Under the pieces are notes generated by a model. It was given only the letters and a program-made list of their open reading frames with translations. It was not told the origin of the DNA and made no database searches. From contig NZ_JAJSBI010000027.1 in the NCBI RefSeq assembly GCF_021261325.1, positions 1 to 64,000 on the forward strand: a stretch of DNA of 64,000 nt, read 5' to 3'. Every line of letters begins with the position of its first letter. Position 1 is the first letter of the stretch. This DNA is from Streptomyces guryensis (GTDB lineage: Bacteria > Actinomycetota > Actinomycetes > Streptomycetales > Streptomycetaceae). Of the stretch, positions 33,936-41,109 are shown piece by piece. Made by a program: the position numbers and the translations under genes.

Positions 33936-34577
33936 TCATGCGCCGGGCGCCGCGACGGGAGGCACCTCAGGCGCCGTGACCCTCGGTGGGCGGGCCAGGA
34001 ACACACTCGCGACGATGATCCACAGCCCGCCCGCGAGGAAGGCGATGAAGCCCGCCCACGGAATGAAGCAGGCCACCCCGAGAATGATTCCGGCCCAGCC
34101 CAGCCAGCGAGGCAAAGGCGTGCCTCTGCGCGCCGTGTCGAGACCGGCCGCGAGCATCATGATGCCGATTCCGGCGACAAAGGGAATAAAGAAATCGGTG
34201 CTGATGGCATTCATCGACTGAAATGCCTGGCCGCCGATCCGCCGTTTGTCGCTGGCGTCGACCATGGCAAGGGTGATGCTCGACGCCGTCCAGAAGCCCA
34301 CCGCCGACAGAATGCCGCCGGCGAAGGCGACTTGGGGCAGCCAGCCGTGCCGGTCGGCCTCGGAGAGGTGGTGGCGCAGGTTCCCGGCGAAGAACACCAG
34401 GACCGCCGCCGCGAGGATCAGCAGATAGAGGGCGACTGCCTGGCGTGTGTCGTGCTGGTGGTAGAAGAGCTTGATCTTCGGGCCCGGATCCCCGATGTCC
34501 GGTGTCGACCCGCCGACGGCGAAAGCGACCACAATCAGAACGACGGCAACAATGCCGGTGAATGGTCCGAGGCGCAT
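33936..34577 (-). CDS. Six-helix membrane protein, function unknown
   Basis: A 213-residue integral membrane protein with about six helices, starting MRLGPFTGIVAVVLIVVAFA and with an exposed IGDPGPKIKLFYHQHDTRQ segment typical of a family of actinobacterial integral membrane proteins (similar to DUF4386 in layout). No function is known. GGAGG precedes the ATG. Upstream lies a 15-base tandem repeat. Its stop is 15 bases from the convergent fucosidase. Confidence 0.7.
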   Translation of the reverse strand: MRLGPFTGIVAVVLIVVAFAVGGSTPDIGDPGPKIKLFYHQHDTRQAVALYLLILAAAVLVFFAGNLRHHLSEADRHGWLPQVAFAGGILSAVGFWTASSITLAMVDASDKRRIGGQAFQSMNAISTDFFIPFVAGIGIMMLAAGLDTARRGTPLPRWLGWAGIILGVACFIPWAGFIAFLAGGLWIIVASVFLARPPRVTAPEVPPVAAPGA

Positions 34578-34592
34578 CGGAAACCTCCGATC

Positions 34593-34652
34593 CGGGCATG
34601 CGGATTTCAGGCATGCGCATTCCGGGCATGCGGATTCTGGGCATTCGGATAC
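34593..34652. repeat. Four 15-bp tandem repeats (minisatellite)
   Basis: CGGGCATGCGGATTT and three variants follow one another with exact 15-base spacing at 34593, 34608, 34623 and 34638. Each holds GGCATGCGSATT or GGCATTCGGAT. The array begins 16 bases before the start of the membrane protein gene, in its presumed promoter. Confidence 0.85.
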
Positions 34653-34713
34653 CTCTTTTTATGCTTTCACGCAACTCGGCACCCGGCAACTCGGCCGTTA
34701 TTCGCGGCGTGTT

Positions 34714-35322
34714 TCAGGAATGGGAGCGCCGGTGCCGGCGAATTCGCCAGACGACAAGGGCCACGACGGCGATTGCGGCGGCGGCCAGGGCGACGGTCCG
34801 GCCCACCAGGCCCTCGACGCGTTCGTAGGCGGCGCCCACCGCATAGCCCAGAAGGACGTTGCCGACACCCCAGACCAGGCCGCCCAGGGCGTTGTACAGG
34901 AGGAAGCGGCGGTACGGCATGTTCGACGCGCCCGCCATCGCCGGAACGAAGGACCGGAAGAAGGCGACGAAACGGCCCACGAAGACCGCCGCCGGACCAC
35001 GTCGGCGGAGCAGGTCGCGGGCCTTGTCCACCCGCTCGGCCCGCCGGCGCACGGGGCGCCTGGAGAGCAGCGGCGGTCCGAGACGCCGGCCGATCTCGTA
35101 GCCGACGCTGTCCCCGGCGATCGCCGCGAGGACGACGGCGAGCGTCAGCCAGGCCAGGTCGACGTTGCCCTGCCGGGCCAGTACGCCGCCGACGATCACC
35201 GCGGTCTCGCCCGGCAGGACGAACCCGAAGAACAGCGCGTCCTCGGCGAACACCAGAGCCGTGATCACGACGTAGACCACGGGCCCGGACAGATCGGCGA
35301 GCCAGTCGACGAGAGCGTGCAT
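34714..35322 (-). CDS. DedA family membrane protein
   Basis: A 202-residue member of the DedA/SNARE-associated family, proposed to act as lipid flippases or proton-dependent transporters. It has the first hydrophobic hairpin with ALFFGFVLPGETAVIVGG, the conserved GDSVGYEIGRRLG and FVGRFVAFFRSFVPAMAGASNMPYRRF. The tail is basic (WRIRRHRRSHS). The ATG follows GAAGGGGGGC. The MaoC-type gene lies 23 bases upstream on the same strand. Confidence 0.9.
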   Translation of the reverse strand: MHALVDWLADLSGPVVYVVITALVFAEDALFFGFVLPGETAVIVGGVLARQGNVDLAWLTLAVVLAAIAGDSVGYEIGRRLGPPLLSRRPVRRRAERVDKARDLLRRRGPAAVFVGRFVAFFRSFVPAMAGASNMPYRRFLLYNALGGLVWGVGNVLLGYAVGAAYERVEGLVGRTVALAAAAIAVVALVVWRIRRHRRSHS

Positions 35323-35345
35323 CTGCCGCCCCCCTTCTTCGCCGA

Positions 35346-35888
35346 TTACGAGTACCCGGCAGAAGCGACGTGGCGCAGGGCCTGGCCCGCGGCTGTCCGG
35401 CGCAGCAGAAAGTTGACCGCGGTCATGGTCAGGACCGGCTCGCCGTGCTGGTTGAGGACCTCGATTCCGGTGTGGACCAGTCCGCGGTCCGGCTTGGAAC
35501 GGGACGGGCGGCTCTTCCGTACTGTCGTGCGCAGGGAGAGGCTGTCGCCGGGCCGTACCGGCCGTACCCAGCGCAGGTCGTCGATGCCCGGGGAGGCCAG
35601 CCCGCCCACCTTGCTGATGTAGTGGTCGGCGTACAGCCGCATCATGACGGCGCAGGTGTGCCAGCCGCTGGCGATGAGCCCCTGGTACGGACCCCGCAGT
35701 GCGGCCTGCGGATCGATGTGGATGCCCTGCGGATCGAACTCCCGGGCGAAGCGGAGGATGTCCTCCTCGGTCATGGTGATGCTGCCGTAGACGTAGACCG
35801 CGCCCGGCAGGTAGTCCTCGAAACAGCGGTCCTCGATGGGTACGGCGAAGTCCGCGTCGCTCAGTGTGGTGGTGGTCGGTGCTGTCAT
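35346..35888 (-). CDS. MaoC-like hot-dog dehydratase
   Basis: A 180-residue hot-dog fold protein of the MaoC/(R)-hydratase family. AREFDPQGIHIDPQAA contains the Asp and His of the hydratase motif (here D-x4-H, IHIDP), followed by GLIASGWHTCAVMMRL. It probably acts on an acyl thioester. The chosen ATG has no clear ribosome site, so leaderless translation is possible; a start three codons earlier also exists. It may form an operon with DedA. Confidence 0.85.
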   Translation of the reverse strand: MTAPTTTTLSDADFAVPIEDRCFEDYLPGAVYVYGSITMTEEDILRFAREFDPQGIHIDPQAALRGPYQGLIASGWHTCAVMMRLYADHYISKVGGLASPGIDDLRWVRPVRPGDSLSLRTTVRKSRPSRSKPDRGLVHTGIEVLNQHGEPVLTMTAVNFLLRRTAAGQALRHVASAGYS

Positions 35889-35936
35889 TGGCGGCACGAT
35901 AGCCGCCGGGTGGGGCGATCCCGCGGCGTGGCGGGT

Positions 35937-36842
35937 TCAGATCTCCTTGAGGATCTGCTCCAGGAAGGGCACCGAGTCCACCGCCGGGGAGGCCACCAGG
36001 CTGAGGCGGTCCATGACAGCGAGGTAGTGGTCGACCTCCTCGGGCTTGTCCAGGTACAGGGCGCTGGAGAGCTGCTCCAGGTAGACGACGTCCGGCAGGT
36101 CCGCAACGGGGAAGCGCAGCACGGTGATCGGGCCGCCGGCCGCCGCGTGACCGCCGACGTGGAAGGGCAGCACCTGGAGCGTCACGTTCGGCCACGCGGC
36201 CGCCTCGATGAGGTGCTCCAGTTGGGCACGCATCACCTCGGCCCCACCCAGGGGACGGCGCAGCGCCGCCTCGTCCACCACGACCCACAGCTTCGGCGCG
36301 TCCGGCCGGGAGAGCAGCTCCTGCCGGGTCATACGCAGCTCGACCCGGCGGGCGATCGCGTCCGGTGAGGTGATCGGGTGGCCGAGCCGGATGACGGCCT
36401 CGGCGTACGCGGGGGTCTGCAACAGGCCGGGGATGAACTGGACTTCGTACGTACGGATGAGGGAGGCGGCCTCCTCCAGGCCCAGATGCTGCTCGAACCA
36501 GCTCGGGAACGCGTCCCCGTACGCCCGCCACCAGCCGGGCTCGTTGGCCCTCCGCACCGAGTCCAGGAACTCCTGGTGTACGGCGGGGTCGTGGACGCCG
36601 TACAGGGTGAGCAGGTCGGCGATGTCACGCTGTTTGAAGCCGACGCGGCCCAGCTCCATGCGGCAGAGCTTGGCGTCGGAGGCGCGAATGGCCGAAGCGG
36701 CCGTCTCCCGGCTGATGTCGAGGGATTCGCGCAGACGGCGCAGGCGGGTGCCCAGCATGATGCGCTGCACGGTCGGCCCGCCGCGCCGCGGGCCAAGGAT
36801 GTCGACACCGGAGGGGATGGGTTCTCGCTGAACTGCCGTCAT
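35937..36842 (-). CDS. XRE-family regulator with DUF5753 domain
   Basis: A 301-residue DNA-binding protein. The helix-turn-helix is LRRLRESLDISRETAASAI with DAKLCRMELGRVGF. The C-terminal part, from EAASLIRTYEVQFIPGLLQT to DDVVYLE-like VVYLEQLSSALYL, is DUF5753. These proteins are abundant in Streptomyces and are usually paired with a DUF397 protein and an ATPase, as here. They are thought to control development or secondary metabolism. The ATG at 36842 has GAGGGG six bases upstream. Confidence 0.92.
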   Translation of the reverse strand: MTAVQREPIPSGVDILGPRRGGPTVQRIMLGTRLRRLRESLDISRETAASAIRASDAKLCRMELGRVGFKQRDIADLLTLYGVHDPAVHQEFLDSVRRANEPGWWRAYGDAFPSWFEQHLGLEEAASLIRTYEVQFIPGLLQTPAYAEAVIRLGHPITSPDAIARRVELRMTRQELLSRPDAPKLWVVVDEAALRRPLGGAEVMRAQLEHLIEAAAWPNVTLQVLPFHVGGHAAAGGPITVLRFPVADLPDVVYLEQLSSALYLDKPEEVDHYLAVMDRLSLVASPAVDSVPFLEQILKEI

Positions 36843-37003
36843 GGTCATCCCCTCGGCCGCCGCACCGGCTGCGTCTGCGTGTGTTCGGGACTCAACCAAG
36901 GAGGGTAGCACCGAGGCGTCGTACGGCTGCGGTGCGTGAAGTGGCCGGAAGGCGCCGACCCCGGTGGCCGGCGTCTTCCGGCTGTCCGCGGGTGTGCCCG
37001 GCC

Positions 37004-37246
37004 TCAGCCGGCGGGGAGCAGGCCGTCGAAGTCGCCGTCCTTCACACCGCGGACGAAGGCGGAGATCTCGGCGCTGGTGTAGACGAGCGCCGGACCCTGG
37101 GGGTGGCGGGAGTTGCGGACGGCGACGCCGCCGTCCGGGAGGGCGGCGAGCTCGACGCAGTTGCCCTCCGGGTTGCTGTGGTGGCTCTTGCGCCAGACCG
37201 CCCCTGCCAGCTCGGTGGCAGGCATGCCGTTGCTCACGTGCTGCAT
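37004..37246 (-). CDS. DUF397 domain protein
   Basis: An 80-residue protein with the DUF397 core WRKSHHSNPEGNCVELA, GGVAVRNSRHPQGPALVYTS and EISAFVRGVKDGDFDGL. Such proteins act as partners of the XRE/DUF5753 regulators, apparently modulating them. The ATG follows AGAGGC. It lies upstream of the regulator gene in the same direction with 160 bases between, and shares its promoter region with the ATPase gene on the other strand. Confidence 0.93.
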   Translation of the reverse strand: MQHVSNGMPATELAGAVWRKSHHSNPEGNCVELAALPDGGVAVRNSRHPQGPALVYTSAEISAFVRGVKDGDFDGLLPAG

Positions 37247-37297
37247 CTGAAGCCTCTTTGAGATGAAGTCGCGTTGAGGTGGACTCGCGGTCGGCGC

Positions 37298-37415
37298 TGC
37301 AATTGCATCTTCAATTGCATCCACGGGTGGTGTGCGGGACGATAGCGCCCGGCGACCACTGCCCGCAAGATCATCTGCAATTGCAGGCGTAATTGCCGAT
37401 GCACTTGCGTGCGGA
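37298..37415. promoter_or_regulatory. Array of TGCAATTGCA-like sites between the regulator modules
   Basis: The palindrome TGCAATTGCA occurs at 37298-37307 and 37376-37385. Related TTCAATTGCA (37310-37319), CGTAATTGCC (37388-37397) and GCACTTGCG copies are spaced around them. The array lies between the divergent DUF397 and ATPase genes and is the AT-richest part of the region. It is a plausible operator set for the XRE regulator. Confidence 0.6.
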
Positions 37416-37490
37416 CTGTCGGACGTAGCACGATACTTCGCACAGGTGTAGCGCTCGGTTGTTCTCTCCGCAGGGGTACCAGGGGTCGCG

Positions 37491-38039
37491 ATGTCCGCAG
37501 AGCAGGTCGCAGAACCGGTCAACCCCCTGCGTGTCGAGGCGACTTGGCAGTGGCTGTGCCAGGCCGTGGACCAGGTCGGCCGCCCCGGGCCCGGGCTCAG
37601 TCTTCCCCTCGTCCCGAGTTCCGAGGACGGCCCCGGCCCCGCCGACTGCTCGGTGCTCGTCGTACCGCCGATCGCCCAGTCCGCCCACATCGCCCGCGAC
37701 TTCACGCGGACGACGCTCGTCGACCGGGCCACGGACGAACGCGTCCAGGACGTGGCGGTCACCGTGTCGGAACTGGTGAGCAACGCCCTGCGCTACGGCC
37801 GAGCAGCCGACGGCGGGGCGGAGTTGCAGCCGGCGTTGTGGCTCGCGTACTGGGATCGCTGGTCGTGCGCCGTGTGCGCGGTCACGGATGACAGCGACCT
37901 GGTCCCCGTCGCCATGGAGGCCGACGAGCTCGCGGAGTCGGGACGGGGACTGCAGGTCATCTCGGTGCTGAGCGATGCATGGGGATGGAACCCGCGCGTC
38001 GGCGGCGGAAAGGTCGTCTGGGCCCTGTTCCGGCTCTGA
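37491..38039 (+). CDS. Anti-sigma-type ATP-binding protein (HATPase_c)
   Basis: A 182-residue protein with the GHKL ATP-binding fold of the RsbW/SpoIIAB-like family. The N box is VSELVSNALRYGR and the glycine box ESGRGLQVISVLSDAWGW, ending in GGKVVWALFRL. These proteins may act as anti-sigma kinases or as simple nucleotide-binding partners in XRE/DUF397 modules. The ATG follows AGGGG. It is divergent from DUF397, with the repeat array in between. Confidence 0.9.
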   Translation: MSAEQVAEPVNPLRVEATWQWLCQAVDQVGRPGPGLSLPLVPSSEDGPGPADCSVLVVPPIAQSAHIARDFTRTTLVDRATDERVQDVAVTVSELVSNALRYGRAADGGAELQPALWLAYWDRWSCAVCAVTDDSDLVPVAMEADELAESGRGLQVISVLSDAWGWNPRVGGGKVVWALFRL

Positions 38040-38065
38040 CGGCGCCGGTTGGGCCGGCCGTCGCT

Positions 38066-38196
38066 GCCGCTCCCCACGCCTCCTACTGGTACCCGGACTC
38101 CCTGCCCTCCGGCACCCAACCGGCATCACCTGGCGCAGCCTGAAGGCCTGGCGCGCCGCCGACGACACCGACCTCGCCTTCAACACCGCTTCCGGC
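38066..38196 (+). pseudogene. Relic of a GH85-like endo-beta-N-acetylglucosaminidase
   Basis: ASYWYPDSLPSGTQP in one frame continues as GITWRSLKAWRAADDTDLAF plus NTAS in the next, so one frameshift lies near 38120. This pattern resembles the start of the catalytic domain of GH85 enzymes, which cut the chitobiose core of N-glycans. Neither a start nor the remainder is present; the sequence joins GH38-like DNA directly. Family assignment from memory of the motif only. Confidence 0.5.
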
Positions 38197-38563
38197 ATGC
38201 AGTGGTGCGGGGCAGGATCGGGGACGCGGTCCGCGAAGAGTGGCGGATCAACGTGTGGGAAGGGCGGATGAACGGGGCGGCGGAGGTCGCCCCGCTGGTG
38301 ACGGTCGATCACGAGGCGGTCGTGGTCACCGCCGTCAAGCTGGCCGACGACGGCAGCGGCGACGTGGTGGCCCGTTTCCATGAAGCCATGGGGGACGCGC
38401 CCGGGCCACCCTCACGGCCGGCTTCGAGGTGGCGGCCGTGACGGAGACGGATCTACTGGAACGCCCGGTGCCCGAGGAGGCGATCGAGCGCCGGGAAGGA
38501 GACCGGGCCGGTGTGCGGCTGCGCCCCTTCCAGCTGGTGACCTTGCGGTTCCGACGGGCCTGA
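38197..38563 (+). pseudogene. 3' relic of a GH38 alpha-mannosidase
   Basis: APLVTVDHEAVVVTAVKLAD with DGSGDVVARFHEAMG in one frame continues as RARATLTAGFEVAAV, TDLLERPV and LRPFQLVTLRF in another, to a TGA at 38561-38563. These are the C-terminal beta-domain features of bacterial GH38 mannosidases, with a frameshift near 38395. The catalytic part is missing. It is an internally deleted, frameshifted remnant joined to the GH85-like piece. Confidence 0.7.
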
Positions 38564-38591
38564 GGCGGCCCCGCGCAGGCATGATGTGCCG

Positions 38592-39095
38592 ATGAGAAGA
38601 AGAACGGTCACCGACCGGGACTGGGCCGCGGCGCCGGATCCCGTACTGGCGCTCGCGCAGCGGGACTTGGCGTTCTACGCCCGCACACGGGACAGGTCGC
38701 GACGGATGCACTACGCGACGGAACTGGGCGCCCTCGCCGCCACCTCCTCGACGGTGGTGGCGGCGGGGCTGCACGCCCCGGCATGGCTGACCGCCCTGAT
38801 CGCCGGCGGTGCCGTCTTCTTCACCGGCGTGCGTCAGCTGTTCAGCCCCGCCGCGCGATGGGTCGTGTGCGGGCAGTCCCACGAGACGTTGCGGCGGGCT
38901 GTCGACCGTTACCGACTGCTGCCGCCCGCGGAACGCGACACGGCGGCACGGGCCACGCTCCAGGCGACCATCGAGGAGGTGGGCACGAACGAACTGCGGG
39001 AATGGTCGGACACGCAAGGGCAGGCATCAGGGCAGACATCAGGCCAGACGCAGGGAGGGGCCCTGGGGCAGGGCGCGGCGCCGCCGAGCGCCTGA
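38592..39095 (+). CDS. DUF4231 (SLATT-like) two-helix membrane protein
   Basis: A 167-residue protein with a charged N-terminal helix (RDLAFYARTRDRSRRMHYA), two closely spaced membrane helices (ELGALAATSSTVVAAGL, WLTALIAGGAVFFTGVRQLF) and a C-terminal helix with ESHETLRR-like SHETLRRAVDRYRLLPP. This is the layout of DUF4231 and related SLATT domains, some of which act as effector pores in conflict systems. The tail is a low-complexity Gly-Gln-Ser-Thr stretch. No sensor partner is adjacent. The ATG start lacks a strong ribosome site. Confidence 0.7.
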   Translation: MRRRTVTDRDWAAAPDPVLALAQRDLAFYARTRDRSRRMHYATELGALAATSSTVVAAGLHAPAWLTALIAGGAVFFTGVRQLFSPAARWVVCGQSHETLRRAVDRYRLLPPAERDTAARATLQATIEEVGTNELREWSDTQGQASGQTSGQTQGGALGQGAAPPSA

Positions 39096-39142
39096 GCGGT
39101 GCCGTTCCCACGGGAACGAGCTAGCGGCCTGCCGGGCGGCGG

Positions 39143-39871
39143 TCACCTGTCGAGCTGCGCGCGCAGCCATTGCTCCACCTCGCCCACATGCGCGGCCGCC
39201 GCCGCCCGCGCTGCTTCCGGGTCGTGTGCCACCAGCGCCCGGTGGATCGCCGCATGCTCCCGGCGGGTGCGGGCGAAGGCGCCCTCCTCCTGGTAGCCGC
39301 GCCACACCCGGGCGCGGAAGGTGCGGGAGGACAGGCCCTCCAGGATGGCTGCCATGGTGTCGTTGCCGGCGGCGGCCGCGATCTCGCGGTGGAAGGCGAG
39401 GTCGTGGGCGAGGATCTCCTCCGGGTCGTCGGTCGCGTTCATCGCCGCGAGGTGCTTTTCGACCTCGGCGAGCTGGGCGGGTGTGATGCGGGCCGCCGCC
39501 AGCGCGGTCGCGGTCGACTCCAGGATGCGGCGCACCTCCAGGAGTTCCACCAGGCGCGGGCCGCGGGACAGGTCGGCGACCACCCCGAAGGTCTCCAGGA
39601 GGTCGCCGGCCTCCAGTTGGGTGACATAGATGCCGGAGCCGTGCCGGGCCTCCAGCACGCCGAGCACGGTGAGCGCGCGGATCGCCTCGCGCATCGAGCT
39701 GCGGGAGATGCCCAGCTGGGCAGCCAGATCACGCTCCGTGGGCAGGCGCTGGCCCGGCTCCAGCCGGCCCCCTGCGATCAACGCCTTGATCTGCTCGATG
39801 GCGCGCTGCGTCACGGTGCCCTTCTGCGGCGCGGGTCCGGGCTGTGCCCCTTGGGTCAGGGTCTCGTCCAC
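39143..39871 (-). CDS. GntR-family (FCD/FadR type) regulator of the fucose operon
   Basis: A 242-residue transcription factor. The winged helix-turn-helix reads GQRLPTERDLAAQLGISRSS and MREAIRALTVLGVLEARHGSG. The FCD ligand domain follows, with its metal-binding residues in LAHDLAFHREIAAAAGN and RREHAAIHRAL. Divergent from the ABC and catabolic operon, it is the likely local repressor, released by fucose or a catabolite. Palindromic sites in the intergenic region match the GntR/FadR half-site TGGTC. Confidence 0.92.
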   Translation of the reverse strand: MDETLTQGAQPGPAPQKGTVTQRAIEQIKALIAGGRLEPGQRLPTERDLAAQLGISRSSMREAIRALTVLGVLEARHGSGIYVTQLEAGDLLETFGVVADLSRGPRLVELLEVRRILESTATALAAARITPAQLAEVEKHLAAMNATDDPEEILAHDLAFHREIAAAAGNDTMAAILEGLSSRTFRARVWRGYQEEGAFARTRREHAAIHRALVAHDPEAARAAAAAHVGEVEQWLRAQLDR

Positions 39872-39914
39872 GCCATTCCTCCACTCACCGGGTGCGCCGC
39901 AGTCTAATCAGCGG

Positions 39915-39929
39915 AGTGGTCGGACCACT
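39915..39929 (+). promoter_or_regulatory. GntR/FadR-type operator
   Basis: AGTGGTCGGACCACT is a perfect palindrome around a central G, matching the TGGTCnGACCA type of site bound by FCD-type GntR repressors. It lies 44 bases from the regulator start. Confidence 0.75.
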
Positions 39930-39978
39930 ATGGCTCCGATCCGTGAAAATCTGCCGCCGGAGGGTGTTCTTTCGGCGG

Positions 39979-39993
39979 AGTGGTCTGATAAGT
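39979..39993 (+). promoter_or_regulatory. Second, weaker GntR half-site
   Basis: AGTGGTCTGATAAGT repeats the left arm of the operator at 39915 exactly and matches its right arm only partly. It lies 43 bases upstream of the binding-protein ATG, where it could block the operon promoter. Confidence 0.5.
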
Positions 39994-40035
39994 ATGCGGG
40001 CATCTGCTCGAACACGCTCAACGAGGAGCCGCCAG

Positions 40036-41109
40036 ATGCCCGGCAGGACAGTGGGGAAGCGGAACAGGTTTCGACTGGTCGGTGTGCTGGCCGTGGCCGC
40101 GAGCGCCTCGCTCGCGCTCGCCGCGTGCGGCAGCACCAAGGACACCGGCGGCACCGGCAGCGCCTCAGGCGGCGGCACCGGCAAGGTCGGGGTGATCCTG
40201 CCCCTGCTGACCTCGCCGTTCTGGCAGTCGTACAACGACTACGTGCCGAAGATGGCGAAGACCGAAGGCGTCGACGCGCTGAAGACGGTCAACTCCAACA
40301 GCGACCCCTCGCAGCAGATCACCGATATCAACAACCAGCTCAACCAGGGCGTGAAGGGCCTCGTCGTCGCCCCGCTGGACAGCGCCGCCATCGAGGCCGG
40401 CCTCGACCAGGCCGACCGCAAGGGTGTCCCGGTCGTCGCGGTCGACGTGGCGCCCGACAAGGGCAAGGTCGCCATGGTCGTGCGCGCCGACAACGTCGCC
40501 TACGGCACCAAGGCCTGCGACTATCTCGGCAAGCACGTCACCAGCGGCAAGGTCGTGCAGATCATGGGCGACCTCGCCTCGGTCAACGGCCGGGACCGCT
40601 CCGAGGCATTCCGGGCCTGCGTGAAGCAGAAGTACCCGAAGCTGAAGGTTCTTGAGATCCCCGCCAAGTGGGAGTCCGACACGGCCGCCTCCCAGCTGGG
40701 CACCCTCCTCAACGCCAACCCCGACATCAAGGGCATCTATATGCAGGCCGGCGGCGTCTACCTGGCGCCGACCCTGCAGACCCTCAAGTCCAAGGGGCTG
40801 TTGAAGAAGGCCGGCACCGCGGGCCACATCACCATCGTCTCCAACGACGGCATCCCGCAGGAGTTCGACGCCATCCGCAAGGGCGAGATCGATGCGACCG
40901 TCTCCCAGCCCGCCGACGCCTACGCCAAGTACGGCATGTATTACATCAAGGCGGCGATGGAGGGCAAGACCTTCAAGCCGGGCCCGACCGACCACGACTC
41001 GACCATCGTCAAGCTGCCCAGCGGCATCCTCGAGGACCAGCTGCCCGCGCCGCTGGTGACGAAGGACAACGTGGACGACCCCAAGCTGTGGGGGAACACG
41101 GTCAAGTGA
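40036..41109 (+). CDS. Sugar ABC transporter substrate-binding lipoprotein
   Basis: A 357-residue lipoprotein of the ribose-binding-protein type (periplasmic binding protein 4 family). A lipobox LALAAC places Cys at the mature N-terminus. GKVGVILPLLTSPFWQSYND, VKGLVVAPLDSAAI, VVAVDVAPDKG and IVSNDGIPQEFDAIRKGEID are family landmarks. The ATG has GAGGAGC seven bases before it. It is the first gene of the operon and its stop overlaps the ATPase start (GTGA). The sugar is inferred from downstream genes to be L-fucose. Confidence 0.94.
   Translation: MPGRTVGKRNRFRLVGVLAVAASASLALAACGSTKDTGGTGSASGGGTGKVGVILPLLTSPFWQSYNDYVPKMAKTEGVDALKTVNSNSDPSQQITDINNQLNQGVKGLVVAPLDSAAIEAGLDQADRKGVPVVAVDVAPDKGKVAMVVRADNVAYGTKACDYLGKHVTSGKVVQIMGDLASVNGRDRSEAFRACVKQKYPKLKVLEIPAKWESDTAASQLGTLLNANPDIKGIYMQAGGVYLAPTLQTLKSKGLLKKAGTAGHITIVSNDGIPQEFDAIRKGEIDATVSQPADAYAKYGMYYIKAAMEGKTFKPGPTDHDSTIVKLPSGILEDQLPAPLVTKDNVDDPKLWGNTVK

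Noticed and set aside
34562..34828. Plus-strand frame encoding repeated GMRI peptides.
   Set aside because: It is a translation of the 15-base repeat and then runs antisense to the DedA gene; it has no ribosome site.
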